From Lutacidiplasma sp049802875 (GTDB lineage Archaea > Thermoplasmatota > Thermoplasmata > Lutacidiplasmatales > UBA184), in assembly GCA_049802875.1 (NCBI GenBank), contig JBARNH010000048.1:1-64000 (forward strand): a stretch of DNA of 64,000 bases, read 5' to 3'. Made by a program: the position numbers and the translations under genes. Numbering within the stretch: position 1 is the stretch's first letter; each line of letters starts with the position of its first letter. Under the pieces are notes generated by a model, which made no database searches, was not told the DNA's origin, and was given only the letters and a program-made list of their open reading frames with translations. Of this stretch, positions 1 through 8,446 are shown in pieces.

Positions 1-155
1 GCGCGGGCGCCTGCGGGACGGCTCACGGGCGGGGCCGGGGGCGGGTCGAGCAGTTTCCCGAAGTGGGCGCACGCGGAACACACCGCCAATACCGACCCTT
101 CGATCCGCACTCGGCGGGTCGACTCCACTTCCTGACCGCATAATTCGCACAACAT
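1..155 (-). CDS. mbf1: Multiprotein bridging factor aMBF1, N-terminal fragment (runs off the window)
   Basis: The reverse strand opens with an ATG at 155 and stays open to the window edge, giving 51 residues. They begin MLCELCGQEVE and contain two Cys-x2-Cys pairs (Cys3/Cys6, and the pair in VCSACAHFG). This is the N-terminal zinc ribbon of archaeal MBF1. The helix-turn-helix domain expected after the ribbon lies outside the window. Archaeal MBF1 is a conserved DNA-binding or ribosome-associated factor. The call rests only on the ribbon and its spacing. Confidence 0.75.
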   Translation of the reverse strand, partial: MLCELCGQEVESTRRVRIEGSVLAVCSACAHFGKLLDPPPAPPVSRPAGAR

Positions 156-164
156 TGTCCTGAC

Positions 165-650
165 CTACCTTGGCGGGTGGCGTCGCACCTTCTGACGCCC
201 GGCCATCCGTCGTCGTCCTTCCTCGAACCGCTGCCGTTCCTCCTCCGTCCCGAGGGAGAGCGGGGGTACCGGGGTCGGGTGGCCGTCCGAGCCCACGGCG
301 ACCATCGTCACGAACGCTTCCGCGACGAGCTGGGGGTCGCCCCCTTCGAGCGCCTCGGCCCGGATCCGTACCCACACTTCCATGGACGACCGGCCGACAT
401 ACGTGATCATCGCATCGAAATCGACAACCTCGCCGACGTGTACGGGCTCGAGAAAGTCGACCCGGTCGAAGGAGGCGGTCACGCAGTTCGCCTTCGCGTG
501 TCGGGTCGCGGTGATGTAGGCGACCCGGTCGACCTCGGCGAGCAGTTGGCCTCCGAACACATTCCCCATGAAATTGGCGTCGGTCGGAATCGTCAAGCGG
601 ACGACCGACGCGCGGCTCTGCTCAACGGTACGGGGCGTCGGTTCGGTCAC
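165..650 (-). CDS. Hotdog-fold acyl-CoA thioesterase
   Basis: This 161-residue protein should hydrolyse acyl-CoA thioesters in the cytoplasm. It has the hotdog signature of the YciA/ACOT group: a segment reading NFMGNVFGGQLLAEVDRVAYI near residues 25-45, where the Asn and Asp are the usual active-site positions, and later a VDFLEPVHVGEVV strand. I chose the GTG at 650, which has a GAGGGGA-like ribosome site 7 bases upstream. A longer frame from 770 adds a basic segment with no family resemblance and would swallow the likely promoter (TTTAGCA near 700). The acyl chain preference is not visible. It sits just downstream of the MBF1 start on the same strand. Confidence 0.85.
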   Translation of the reverse strand: MTEPTPRTVEQSRASVVRLTIPTDANFMGNVFGGQLLAEVDRVAYITATRHAKANCVTASFDRVDFLEPVHVGEVVDFDAMITYVGRSSMEVWVRIRAEALEGGDPQLVAEAFVTMVAVGSDGHPTPVPPLSLGTEEERQRFEEGRRRMAGRQKVRRHPPR

Positions 651-826
651 GAAGGGTCCCCTCAACAAGAATGTCGGGGGCCAGCGACCGCCTCCTTTGC
701 TAAATCGATTTCGACCAGTCTGCCTCGGTTGGAGACGCCCCTCGGGCGGGCGGTGCCCGGACCGTTTCACGCCCCCTCCGCGGGTTCAATAACCCCGAGA
801 CCGTTCCTCGACTGGGAGCCGCAACC

Positions 827-1219
827 ATGCCCGCAAAGAAATCGTCCAAACTGCCGAAAGCCACGTTCGCGAGCGTTGCCGTCGTCGTCTCGGACAAGAA
901 GAAATCCTTGGAGTGGTACACGAAAAAGCTCGGGCTCGACCAGATCGCGAGCATGGATCATTGGGTGGCGGTAGGTCGGAAGGGACAACCAGGACTACTC
1001 CACCTCTGTCAGACCTCCGATTACGACACTTCGATCCCCCTCGAGAAGGGGAACACGGGGATCAACCTCCACCTTCCCGGCAAGTTCGACGCTGCATGTG
1101 CCGCCCTCGCGGCGAACGGGGTCAAGTTCACCTCTCCCGCTCAGAAGGAGCAGTGGGGCTGGTGGGCGACCGTCGAGGATCCGGACGGGAACGAGATCAC
1201 GCTGACCCCCGCGAGCTAG
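827..1219 (+). CDS. VOC-superfamily protein (glyoxalase/bleomycin-resistance fold)
   Basis: This 130-residue single-unit vicinal-oxygen-chelate protein carries the two usual beta-alpha-beta-beta-beta modules. The first contains VVVSDKKKSLEWYTKKLGLD (residues 19-38) and the second ends in VEDPDGNEITLTP, with the metal-site Glu near the end. Such proteins are metal-dependent lyases, dioxygenases or resistance proteins, and the substrate cannot be read from sequence. A lysine-rich start (MPAKKSSKLPK) precedes the fold. The gene converges on the downstream methyltransferase, with their 3' ends overlapping by 23 bases. Confidence 0.8.
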   Translation: MPAKKSSKLPKATFASVAVVVSDKKKSLEWYTKKLGLDQIASMDHWVAVGRKGQPGLLHLCQTSDYDTSIPLEKGNTGINLHLPGKFDAACAALAANGVKFTSPAQKEQWGWWATVEDPDGNEITLTPAS

Positions 1220-1838
1220 TGGCCGACTCCCCGGTTCCCGAGTTGCTCGTGTCGGTGGCTCGCTGGAAGACCGCCCGGCCCGGACGCAGCGCGTCGACCT
1301 GGCGAAAGCCGGCGCCGCGGAACAGCGGCTCGCAGTAGTCTGCCCACCCCCGCGGAACCCCGAGGACGCAGTACCCGTCCGTTCGAAGGACCCGACCGAG
1401 TTCGGCCACCGCGGCCGGCACGTCAGTGGGCCGCATGCAGCAGAGCACCCCGAGCGAGAGCACCACATCGACTGAGCCGTTCGGGAACGGGAGCCGGCTT
1501 CCGCTCCCACGCACCCAGCCGATGCGAATCCGATCGTTGCGGGCTCGAGTTCCCCGGAGCAGCATGCCGGATTGGGGGTCGAGGACGATCTGGGTGCGAT
1601 AGGCTCCGGGCGGAGCCGTTCGGACCGCGGCGTCGGTCCCTTCGCCGGTTCCCCCGCCGACGTCGACCAGAGTGCCCGAGTGGGGGGTTCGTCCCTCCAA
1701 CATCCGGAGAATCCGGCGCAGGCGGCGGCGTCGTAGCGGCAACCCTTGAAGCCACGCCCACCGCACCCGCGCCGAAACGGGTAGTGGCGAGCGCATCCGG
1801 GGACCCGAGCCGGGGCCGGCGGCGAGTACTTCACTCAC
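1197..1838 (-). CDS. Class I SAM-dependent methyltransferase
   Basis: This 213-residue protein has the SAM-binding motif I LVDVGGGTGEG at residues 57-67, an acidic post-I strand (VLDPQSG), motif IV-like SVDVVLSLGVL and a late GYCVLGVPRGW strand, so it is a UbiE/Methyltransf_11-type small-molecule methyltransferase. The substrate is unknown. The GTG at 1838 is chosen because it follows a GGGGAG stretch. Longer starts would run into the aEF1A promoter and coding start on the other strand. Transcription is divergent from aEF1A and convergent with the VOC gene. Confidence 0.75.
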   Translation of the reverse strand: MSEVLAAGPGSGPRMRSPLPVSARVRWAWLQGLPLRRRRLRRILRMLEGRTPHSGTLVDVGGGTGEGTDAAVRTAPPGAYRTQIVLDPQSGMLLRGTRARNDRIRIGWVRGSGSRLPFPNGSVDVVLSLGVLCCMRPTDVPAAVAELGRVLRTDGYCVLGVPRGWADYCEPLFRGAGFRQVDALRPGRAVFQRATDTSNSGTGESATSSRGSA

Positions 1839-1944
1839 ACCGCGCTCCCCGGAAACCTTCCCGCGTCCAAGAACCGGGAATCGGTGGCCGGACGGCGCTC
1901 GGAAGGCGCAACGAGCAATTCTCTCGGCGATGACCAAGACAATG

Positions 1945-1954
1945 CCTATATAGG
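1945..1954 (+). promoter_or_regulatory. TATA box of the aEF1A gene
   Basis: CCTATATAGG is a near-perfect archaeal TATA element about 38 bases before the aEF1A ATG, in otherwise GC-rich sequence. Transcription would start near 1973-1978 and leave a very short leader. This is the strongest core promoter in the first 10 kb, in keeping with a highly expressed elongation factor. Confidence 0.7.
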
Positions 1955-1987
1955 GGTACCTTTTGGGCGCGCCCGGAGCCCACCGAG

Positions 1988-3268
1988 ATGGCACAGAAGC
2001 CCCACCTGAACATCGTCTTCATCGGCCACGTTGACCACGGCAAATCCACTACCGTCGGTCGACTGTTGCTCGATACGGGCGTCATCCGGCAGGAAGAGAT
2101 CGACAAGTTCCGCGCCGAGGCCGAAGCCAAGGGCAAGGCGACGTTCGAATTTGCCTGGGTGATGGACGACCTCAAGGAGGAGCGGGAGCGGGGGGTCACC
2201 ATCGACATCGCGCATCGCCGGTTTGACACTCAGAAGTATTACTTCACCATCATCGACGCCCCCGGCCACCGCGACTTTGTCAAGAACATGATCACGGGGA
2301 CGAGCCAGGCCGACGCGGCGGTGCTCGTCGTCTCGGCGGCGGAAGGCGTCCAGGAGCAGACGCGGGAGCACATTTTCCTCGCCCGAACCCTGGGCGTCAA
2401 CCAGCTCATCTGCGCGATCAACAAGATGGACCGACAGGAAGTCGGCTACGCGGAGGCGAAGTTCGAGGCGCTCAAGGAGGAGCTGACCAAGCTGCTCAAG
2501 AACGTCGGCTACAAGGTCGCGGAGCAGGTCGTCTTCGTCCCGATCTCGGCGTTCAAGGACGACAACATCAACAAGCCCAGCCCCAACATGCCCTGGTTCA
2601 AGGGCCCGAACCTCCTGGCGGCGCTCGACAACCTCAAGGTGCCGGACAAGGCGACGGGGAAGCCCCTTCGACTCCCGGTGCAGGACGTCTACACGATCAC
2701 CGGGATCGGCACCGTGCCGGTGGGGCGCGTGGAGACCGGTACGCTCAAGGTCGGCGACAAGATCATCTTCCTCCCGAGCGGAAAGTCGGGCGAAGTGAAG
2801 TCGATCGAGATGCACCACGAGTCGGTCACGGAAGCCCAGCCGGGCGACAACGTGGGGTTCAACGTCCGCGGTATCGACAAGAACGATATCCGTCGCGGCG
2901 ACGTCGCGGGCCCGGTGTCGAACCCCCCGACGGTCGTGGAGAGCTTCACGGCCAACATCCAGGTCCTGAACCACCCCAGCGTGCTGACGGTCGGGTACAC
3001 GCCCGTCTTCCACGCACACACGGCTCAGGTCGCTTGCGAGTTCACGCAGATCCTGAAGCGCCTCGACCCGAAGACCGGCCAGGTGGCGGAGGAGAACCCC
3101 ACCACCCTCAAGACCGGTGACGCGGCGGTCGTGGTGATCACGCCGAAGCGCCCCCTCGTGATCGAGAAGTACAAGGAGTTCCCTCAACTCGGCCGGTTCG
3201 CCGTCCGGGACATGGGTCAGACCGTCGCGGCGGGCGTCGTCGTGGACGTCAAGAAGCGCCAACAGTAG
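1988..3268 (+). CDS. tuf: Translation elongation factor aEF1A (EF-1 alpha)
   Basis: This full-length 426-residue GTPase delivers aminoacyl-tRNA to the ribosome. The P-loop GHVDHGKST is at residues 13-21, followed by DAPGHRDF (switch II/G3), NKMD (G4) and a complete domain II/III ending DVKKRQQ. A strong TATA box lies upstream. The uS10 gene follows after 37 bases, the conserved archaeal tuf-rps10 pair. Nothing is missing or unusual. Confidence 0.98.
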   Translation: MAQKPHLNIVFIGHVDHGKSTTVGRLLLDTGVIRQEEIDKFRAEAEAKGKATFEFAWVMDDLKEERERGVTIDIAHRRFDTQKYYFTIIDAPGHRDFVKNMITGTSQADAAVLVVSAAEGVQEQTREHIFLARTLGVNQLICAINKMDRQEVGYAEAKFEALKEELTKLLKNVGYKVAEQVVFVPISAFKDDNINKPSPNMPWFKGPNLLAALDNLKVPDKATGKPLRLPVQDVYTITGIGTVPVGRVETGTLKVGDKIIFLPSGKSGEVKSIEMHHESVTEAQPGDNVGFNVRGIDKNDIRRGDVAGPVSNPPTVVESFTANIQVLNHPSVLTVGYTPVFHAHTAQVACEFTQILKRLDPKTGQVAEENPTTLKTGDAAVVVITPKRPLVIEKYKEFPQLGRFAVRDMGQTVAAGVVVDVKKRQQ

Positions 3269-3305
3269 CGCCGCCCGTGCGCTCGACCGAGGGGATGGGC
3301 TATCG

Positions 3306-3614
3306 ATGCAGAAAGCCCGAATCTCCCTGAGCGGCACCGATTCCCGCAAAGTCGACTCGATCTGCAAGCAGATCCGCGAGATCTCGCAGAAGACCGGGGT
3401 CGCCATCGCGGGGCCGATCCCCCTCCCGACCAAGAAGCTCAAGGTCCCGGTGCGGAAGGGCCCGGACGGCGGCGGGACCAGCACGATCGACCACTGGGAG
3501 ATGCGGATCCACAAGCGGTTGATCGACATCGACGCCGACGAGCGGGCGCTGCGCCAGGTGATGCGCATTCAGGTGCCCGACGGCGTCAACATCGAGATCG
3601 TCCTCACCGGCTAG
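3306..3614 (+). CDS. rps10: Small ribosomal subunit protein uS10
   Basis: This 102-residue protein matches archaeal uS10 across its length: the ARISLSGTD first strand, the GPIPLPTKKLKVPVRK loop and the HKRLIDID segment are all present. It is a structural protein of the 30S head. It lies 37 bases after aEF1A and is probably co-transcribed with it. A lipid gene with a GTG start follows 6 bases after its stop, which is not a usual partner. Confidence 0.97.
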   Translation: MQKARISLSGTDSRKVDSICKQIREISQKTGVAIAGPIPLPTKKLKVPVRKGPDGGGTSTIDHWEMRIHKRLIDIDADERALRQVMRIQVPDGVNIEIVLTG

Positions 3615-3620
3615 GCGTGC

Positions 3621-4247
3621 GTGTTCGCCCCGGGCGCGGGCCGATTTCTCCTGGCGGCCGCGGTCGTCCTTCTCCTCGTCGCCGTTCTCGTCGGTCTCGG
3701 AGTCGTCCCGGATCGATGGGTGGCGATCGCCGTGGTCGCGGTCGCCGCGGCGCTCTGGGCGTTCTTCGCGGTGTTCTTCCGCGACCCCGAGCGCACCGCA
3801 GGGGAGGGCGTCGTCTCGGCGGCCGACGGCCGGGTTCGTGCGGTCGACCGCGAGGAGGACCGCTGGCGGATCTCGGTGTTCATGAACGTGACCGATGTCC
3901 ACGTCAACCGACTCCCGGTCGACGCGAAGGTCGAGTCGATCGGGGACGCCGGTCAGGGATACCGCGCCGCCTACCGGCCCGACGCCGACCACAATGTTCG
4001 GCGGTCGTACCTTCTCTCCACCGCCCTCGGCCCGGTCGAGGTCGTGCAGATGACGGGGGTCGTCGCCCGTCGACTTGTCTCGTTCGTCCGAGTCGGTGAG
4101 TCGGGTCGAAAAGGGGACCGATTCGGGATGATCGTGCTGGGGTCTCGGGTCGACGTGCTCCTGCCGGTCGCCCGCGCGAGCCCGAGCGTGAAGGTGGGGG
4201 ACCGCGTTCGCGCCGGGGAGACCCCGATCGCTCGCGAGGGGCCGTGA
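3621..4247 (+). CDS. asd: Archaetidylserine decarboxylase (PSD-family proenzyme)
   Basis: This 208-residue protein has two N-terminal hydrophobic segments (about residues 8-30 and 33-53) and then the short-form phosphatidylserine decarboxylase core. Conserved features are the SVFMNVTDVHVNRLP block with His94 and the self-cleavage site IVLGSRVDV, where Ser175 would become the pyruvoyl group. It should convert archaetidylserine to archaetidylethanolamine at the membrane. The GTG start is 6 bases after the uS10 stop. Its stop overlaps the start of the synthase gene by 4 bases, so the two successive pathway steps are translationally coupled. Confidence 0.92.
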   Translation: MFAPGAGRFLLAAAVVLLLVAVLVGLGVVPDRWVAIAVVAVAAALWAFFAVFFRDPERTAGEGVVSAADGRVRAVDREEDRWRISVFMNVTDVHVNRLPVDAKVESIGDAGQGYRAAYRPDADHNVRRSYLLSTALGPVEVVQMTGVVARRLVSFVRVGESGRKGDRFGMIVLGSRVDVLLPVARASPSVKVGDRVRAGETPIAREGP

Positions 4248-4999
4248 CCGACCGCTGGCGTGTGTTCGCCAACCTCGCGACCCTCGCGAACGCTCTCCTC
4301 GGGGTCGGGGCGATCCTCTACATCCTCGCCGGGAACAAGCTTTGGGCGATGTTGCTGATCGCCGCGGCGATCGGGTTCGACGGGCTCGATGGTCTCCTGT
4401 CCCGGAAGAGCCCGCTGCCGCCGAGCCCGTTCGGGCGGGTCGCGGACTCGATCGCGGACGCCATCACGTTCGGCCTCGCCCCCGCATTCCTGATCGTCGA
4501 GCATCCGTCGAACTCCTCGCTTTGGGCGCCGTGGGAGGCGCTCGCGCTCGTGCTCGGCGTGGCGTACCTCGCGGCGGCGATCGGTCGCCTCGTCTACTTC
4601 ACCCTGCGCGGGTTCCAGCGACCGTACTTCCTGGGCGTCCCCACTCCTCAAGCGGCGCTCGCATTGATCGTCGTGCTCCTCTTCCACGACACGCCGGCGC
4701 TACAGTCGGTCCAGCCCCTTGCGGTGTTCGTCGGGTCGGCCATCATCGCCGTGCTGATGGTCGTCCCGATCCCGTACCCCAAGATCCACCGTGGCTCGAT
4801 CTTGCGACTGCCGATGGCCGTGACCGCCGTCGCGGCCGCCATCGCACTCCTCGTGCTCCAGTTCCGACCCACTTCAGGGTCGCCGCTCTTCTTGCTCGCG
4901 CTCGGCGCCGCCTACTCGATGCTCGTGGGGGTCGCGAGCTACTATCTCCTCGGACCGTTCACGGTCGACCGGGGGCGCGTGTCCGTCCCAGCGAAGTAG
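4244..4999 (+). CDS. Archaetidylserine synthase (CDP-alcohol phosphatidyltransferase)
   Basis: This integral membrane enzyme of 251 residues has about seven hydrophobic segments. The CDP-alcohol transferase signature is intact in its catalytic residues: Asp46, Asp49-Gly50, Arg54, Gly64, Asp68 and Asp72. The usual Ala before Arg is Ser here. It should join CDP-archaeol and L-serine, supplying the substrate of the decarboxylase encoded immediately upstream. The GTG start sits in a GTGA overlap with that gene. The two genes form a compact polar-lipid head-group module behind aEF1A-uS10. Serine as the acceptor is inferred from this pairing. Confidence 0.88.
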   Translation: MTDRWRVFANLATLANALLGVGAILYILAGNKLWAMLLIAAAIGFDGLDGLLSRKSPLPPSPFGRVADSIADAITFGLAPAFLIVEHPSNSSLWAPWEALALVLGVAYLAAAIGRLVYFTLRGFQRPYFLGVPTPQAALALIVVLLFHDTPALQSVQPLAVFVGSAIIAVLMVVPIPYPKIHRGSILRLPMAVTAVAAAIALLVLQFRPTSGSPLFLLALGAAYSMLVGVASYYLLGPFTVDRGRVSVPAK

Positions 5000-5002
5000 C
5001 GC

Positions 5003-5416
5003 ATGACCGACCTCCCCCGTGTGCACCGCGCCCGCCTCACGCGGCGAGAAGCGCTCCTGTTCGAGGCGGGGGTCAAACTGGGCGGCGTCTTCCATCAGTA
5101 TCTCGGGATCCCGATCTCTCCCGGGACGGCGGCGGGGATCGCGCGGACGATCGAGCGGGCGGTCGCGCTCCAACCGTACGTCGTCGGGGTTCGGGCGAGG
5201 ATCGAGCCGCGGCGGGGCGGGCCCCTCGGCCGGGGTCGGTTCGCCTACCGGTACCTGACTCCCGAGATGCTCGACGTTCGAGTGCGGTTGCGGGACGGGC
5301 GGGAGGAGGTCGAGGCCCGGCTGGTGCACCGCGCCGAGCTTCGCTATCCCCTCATGAGCGTGGTCCGGGTCCGCCGTTCACGGACGGCTTCCGCCGCTCG
5401 ACGACGCGGTGCGTAA
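5003..5416 (+). CDS. mptD: Archaeal dihydroneopterin aldolase MptD
   Basis: The 137-residue protein matches the archaeal MptD family rather than bacterial FolB. It has FEAGVKLGGVFHQYLG at about residues 20-35, SPGTA, then LQPYVVGVR and a closing LRYPLMSVVRV, all in the order found in Methanocaldococcus MptD. The enzyme cleaves 7,8-dihydroneopterin to 6-hydroxymethyl-dihydropterin and glycolaldehyde in tetrahydromethanopterin or folate synthesis. The gene begins 3 bases after the archaetidylserine synthase stop. It implies that the organism makes its own pterin C1 carrier, relevant to the CADD-like gene at 17886. The last ten residues are Arg/Ala-rich. Confidence 0.9.
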   Translation: MTDLPRVHRARLTRREALLFEAGVKLGGVFHQYLGIPISPGTAAGIARTIERAVALQPYVVGVRARIEPRRGGPLGRGRFAYRYLTPEMLDVRVRLRDGREEVEARLVHRAELRYPLMSVVRVRRSRTASAARRRGA

Positions 5417-5458
5417 CGGCGCGGTCGCTCGAGCTCTGGGCGCGCAGCGCCGCGTTCT

Positions 5459-6592
5459 TCAGGGGCCACGTTGATCGACGGGGACGTAGGTGAGGTCGGT
5501 AGCGCCGACGTACTGGGCGGTCGGCCGGATCAGCCGGAGGTCCTGGTACTCTTCGAGGACGTGGGCCGTCCATCCCGCGACACGGCTCGCCGCGAAGATC
5601 GGGGTGAACAGATCGTGCGGGACCCCGAGGAGGGAGTAGACCGACCCCGAATAGAGGTCGACGTTCGGATAGAGGCCCTTCTCGCGGTGCACGACCTCCT
5701 CGACCTTCCGCAAGAGGTCGTAGTACCGCAAGTTCCCCTTCGCTTCCCCGAGCTTCCGAGACCAGTCTCGCAGGATCGTCGCGCGCGGGTCCTCGACCTT
5801 GTAGACCCGATGGCCGAACCCCATGATCCGCTCGTGGCGCGAGAGTTTCTCCTTGATCACGGTCTCGGCGAGCTCGGGCGTCCCGATCGTGTTCAGGAGT
5901 TCCATGACGCGCTCGTTCGCCCCGCCGTGGAGCGGCCCCTTGAGGGTGCCGACCGCACTCGTCACCGCGCTGTAGAGGTCCGAGAGGGTCGACGCCGTGA
6001 CCCGGGCCGCGAACGTCGATGCGTTCAGTTCGTGGTCCGCGTGGAGGATCAGCGCCACATCGATCGCCTTGGCTTCCAGCTCGGACGGGTCACGGTCGAG
6101 GAGGGCGTACACGAGGTAAGCCGCCTGGGACAGTTCGGGCCGGGGCCGTACGTCCGGGAGTCCGGCGCGGCGGCGGTGGAACGTGCCGATGATCGTCGGA
6201 AGCGCGGCCGTGAGACGCTGGGCGCCCCCGATCGAACTCGCCCCCGGTTTCGCCTCCTCCGGCTCGAACAGCGCGAGGGCGCTCACCGCCGTCCGGAGCA
6301 CGTCCATCGGCGTGCTCTCGAGCGGCATCGACTGGATCCGCTGGGTCAACGGACCGGGAAGAGTGCGCAGAGCACCGAATCGCTGTCGAAGGTCCGTGAG
6401 CTGGGCGACGGTCGGGAGACGGCCGTACCAGAGGAGGTAGGCGACCTCTTCGAAATTCGACTGGGCCGCGAGGTCGCGGATGTCGTATCCCTGGTAGATC
6501 AACCGGCCGCGCTGGCCGTCGATGAAGCAAATCCGGGATTCGAGCGCGACGACGTCTTCGAGGCCCCGCTGGACCCCCGGGGGCTCGGACAT
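5459..6592 (-). CDS. gltA: Citrate synthase
   Basis: This 377-residue protein is a normal archaeal-type citrate synthase that condenses oxaloacetate and acetyl-CoA. Catalytic regions are His187 in HADHELNAST, His222 in PLHGGANERVM and His261 in MGFGHRVYKVEDPR. The ATG at 6592 is used because the residues from MSEPPGVQRGLEDVVALES onward match the family, whereas upstream in-frame sequence is low-complexity and basic. It converges on mptD with 42 bases between them. The upstream MFS gene is co-directional, 35 bases away. Confidence 0.95.
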   Translation of the reverse strand: MSEPPGVQRGLEDVVALESRICFIDGQRGRLIYQGYDIRDLAAQSNFEEVAYLLWYGRLPTVAQLTDLRQRFGALRTLPGPLTQRIQSMPLESTPMDVLRTAVSALALFEPEEAKPGASSIGGAQRLTAALPTIIGTFHRRRAGLPDVRPRPELSQAAYLVYALLDRDPSELEAKAIDVALILHADHELNASTFAARVTASTLSDLYSAVTSAVGTLKGPLHGGANERVMELLNTIGTPELAETVIKEKLSRHERIMGFGHRVYKVEDPRATILRDWSRKLGEAKGNLRYYDLLRKVEEVVHREKGLYPNVDLYSGSVYSLLGVPHDLFTPIFAASRVAGWTAHVLEEYQDLRLIRPTAQYVGATDLTYVPVDQRGP

Positions 6593-6627
6593 CGTGACGG
6601 ACCTCGTCGGCGCGCAGGGGGACTGGG

Positions 6628-8040
6628 TTAATGGGGTTTCGCGCTCACCGCGACGTCCCCGGGCGACGGGGCGTGTCCGCCGAGGTCCGGACGGGGATCC
6701 GCCACTCGCGCTGCGGCATGTTTCCGGCGGTAGTAGGCGACGCCGGCTGCGGTCCACAGCGGGACGGAGATGAGCAGCGACCCGGCGGAGACGAAGAAGA
6801 CCAGACGGTAGCTACCAAAGACCGAGAGGACCCCCGAGAGGGCCGCTCCGAGGACCGCGGCGGCGCCTCCGAGGGAGCTGTTGAGCCCGAGGAGGCCGCC
6901 CGCATCCCGCCCCTGGACTCCGCGGAACAGCATCAATGAACTCGCGGTCGTGTACATCGCAACTGCACCCCCCAAGATCCCGAAAACGATCAGGTTCGCC
7001 GTGAGCCCTTCGGCGTGCAGGAGCACCACGAAGGTGAATCCGGCGGCCGCCAGGTATCCGAGACTCCGTGCGTACGTCGCCCATCGCACGAGCCCCGCGG
7101 GCCCCACCCGGTTCGCGAGCCCGCCCGAGAGCGGAAACAGGAGGACCTGGGCGAAGTTGTTGGAAAAGTTGACCAGATAGATCGCCGCCACGCCGAGCCC
7201 GATCGAGTACAGGTATGGTGTATAGGAGATGTTGAAAAGGTTCGACCCGAAATTGAACAGAAACATCGCCGACATGACGAGCGGTAGCTCATGGTGGAGT
7301 TCTTCGCCGACCCAGGTCCGGAACCGTGCGAGGGGCCTGGGGCCGATGGCGGGTCGCTTCGGGTAGAACGGTATTGCGATCCGGAACGAGGCCGAGATAT
7401 GCAACCGTGAGGCGAGGCTTTCGGAATGTTTCGCGACGTGGGCAGGGGACAGGGAGTGAGTGGCCTCGCGGATCCCGAACCAGAGCGCCAACGCGCTCAC
7501 GGCCGCGAGGGCGGCCAGGACGTAGACCAGGGAGAGGAGCGCGTCGTTCGCGACCGTCCAGAAGTAACCGATGAGGAGACCGCCGACCGAACCGATCATG
7601 CTCATCTCCTGGAAGGAGGCGAACGCCGTCGCACGCTCCGTCTCCGAGAACTTCTCGAGGATCAGAAGGTTGGAGGCGTTCGTACCGGCCGGAGCGAGCA
7701 GCCCGATCCCGACGTAGATCGCGTCCAAGAGCGGGAGGGAACTGATGTGCGAGAGCGCGAGATAGAGGAGCGCAAAACCCCCATAATTCACGACGAGGAA
7801 TCCCCGTCGGGCGCGATACTTGTCCGCGAGATGCCCCCAGACGACCGAGGAGAGGATGACGGCGGTGTTGAAGAGGGTCGCCGCCACCGCGACGTCCGCC
7901 CAGCTCCCGTGCAGTGGGATCAGGATCAGTAGGGGGAGGAGGACCCCGAATCCGGCCGTCGCCGCATTGATGGGAACGAACGCGAGCAGCCACGGTCGGG
8001 CGACCAGGCGAGAGGGCCAGGTTCGGATCGGAATTGCCAT
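6628..8040 (-). CDS. Major facilitator superfamily transporter
   Basis: This 470-residue integral membrane protein has about twelve hydrophobic segments in two halves separated by a basic loop (roughly residues 195-240). The motif-A region between TM2 and TM3 reads WGHLADKYRARRG, typical of MFS. The substrate cannot be inferred. The start is the ATG at 8040, followed by a short basic segment and TM1. An inverted repeat and an AT-rich CTTAAGTA box lie just upstream. It could be co-transcribed with citrate synthase, but no shared function is apparent. Confidence 0.85.
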   Translation of the reverse strand: MAIPIRTWPSRLVARPWLLAFVPINAATAGFGVLLPLLILIPLHGSWADVAVAATLFNTAVILSSVVWGHLADKYRARRGFLVVNYGGFALLYLALSHISSLPLLDAIYVGIGLLAPAGTNASNLLILEKFSETERATAFASFQEMSMIGSVGGLLIGYFWTVANDALLSLVYVLAALAAVSALALWFGIREATHSLSPAHVAKHSESLASRLHISASFRIAIPFYPKRPAIGPRPLARFRTWVGEELHHELPLVMSAMFLFNFGSNLFNISYTPYLYSIGLGVAAIYLVNFSNNFAQVLLFPLSGGLANRVGPAGLVRWATYARSLGYLAAAGFTFVVLLHAEGLTANLIVFGILGGAVAMYTTASSLMLFRGVQGRDAGGLLGLNSSLGGAAAVLGAALSGVLSVFGSYRLVFFVSAGSLLISVPLWTAAGVAYYRRKHAAARVADPRPDLGGHAPSPGDVAVSAKPH

Positions 8041-8062
8041 CGCTTGGGCCCGTCGCTAGAGG

Positions 8063-8079
8063 GTCGCTACTTAAGCGAC
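8063..8079. repeat. Inverted repeat over the MFS transporter promoter
   Basis: GTCGCT and AGCGAC flank the 5-base centre ACTTA. On the reverse strand the centre forms part of a TATA-like CTTAAGTA, 23-39 bases before the transporter ATG at 8040. A perfect 6-base dyad over the core promoter is a plausible operator. The small Lrp-type gene starts 114 bases away on the other strand, but it has no DNA-binding domain of its own. Confidence 0.4.
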
Positions 8080-8192
8080 ATTCTTTGGAGTGGCGACGTG
8101 GCGGGGCCGCCTTCCACCGCCGGTGGTCCCGACCTGCGCCCGAATCTCAACGCTTATTAGGGGGGGCCGTTGTCGCGCCCTGTCGAGAGGGT

Positions 8193-8435
8193 GTGTCGAG
8201 CTTGGCCATCGGGTTCGTCCTGATCAGCACTGCCCCAGCGAAGGAGCACGAGGTGTATACCGAGCTGCTCCGCGTGAAGGGGATCGTGGAGTTGCACCCG
8301 CTGTTCGGGGAGTACGACCTCATCGCGAAGGTGGAGGCCGAGGACTTCAATGCGCTCGGGCAGCTCGTGGTAGATAAGATCCGCTCCGTCCCGGGGGTCA
8401 TCGACACCAAGACGCTCACCGGTATCAAGTTCTGA
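8193..8435 (+). CDS. Stand-alone Lrp/AsnC ligand-binding (RAM) domain protein
   Basis: The 80-residue protein is a single alpha/beta RAM/AsnC effector domain without a helix-turn-helix. It begins SSLAIGFVLIST, continues through GIVELHPLFGEYDLIAKVEA (the glycine-containing ligand loop) and ends PGVIDTKTLTGIKF. Such free RAM domains bind amino acids or modulate full-length Lrp partners. The GTG at 8193 is chosen because translation from further upstream has no family match and because CTTATTA at 8153-8159 fits a TATA box about 35 bases before it. A small membrane protein follows 11 bases after its stop. Confidence 0.85.
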   Translation: MSSLAIGFVLISTAPAKEHEVYTELLRVKGIVELHPLFGEYDLIAKVEAEDFNALGQLVVDKIRSVPGVIDTKTLTGIKF

Positions 8436-8446
8436 AGGGTACAACG

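Noticed and set aside
1946..3568. A 540-codon open frame antisense to aEF1A and uS10
   Set aside because: It mirrors well-recognised genes codon by codon, has Asp/Arg/Leu-rich low-complexity content and no family features. In GC-rich DNA such shadow frames are expected.
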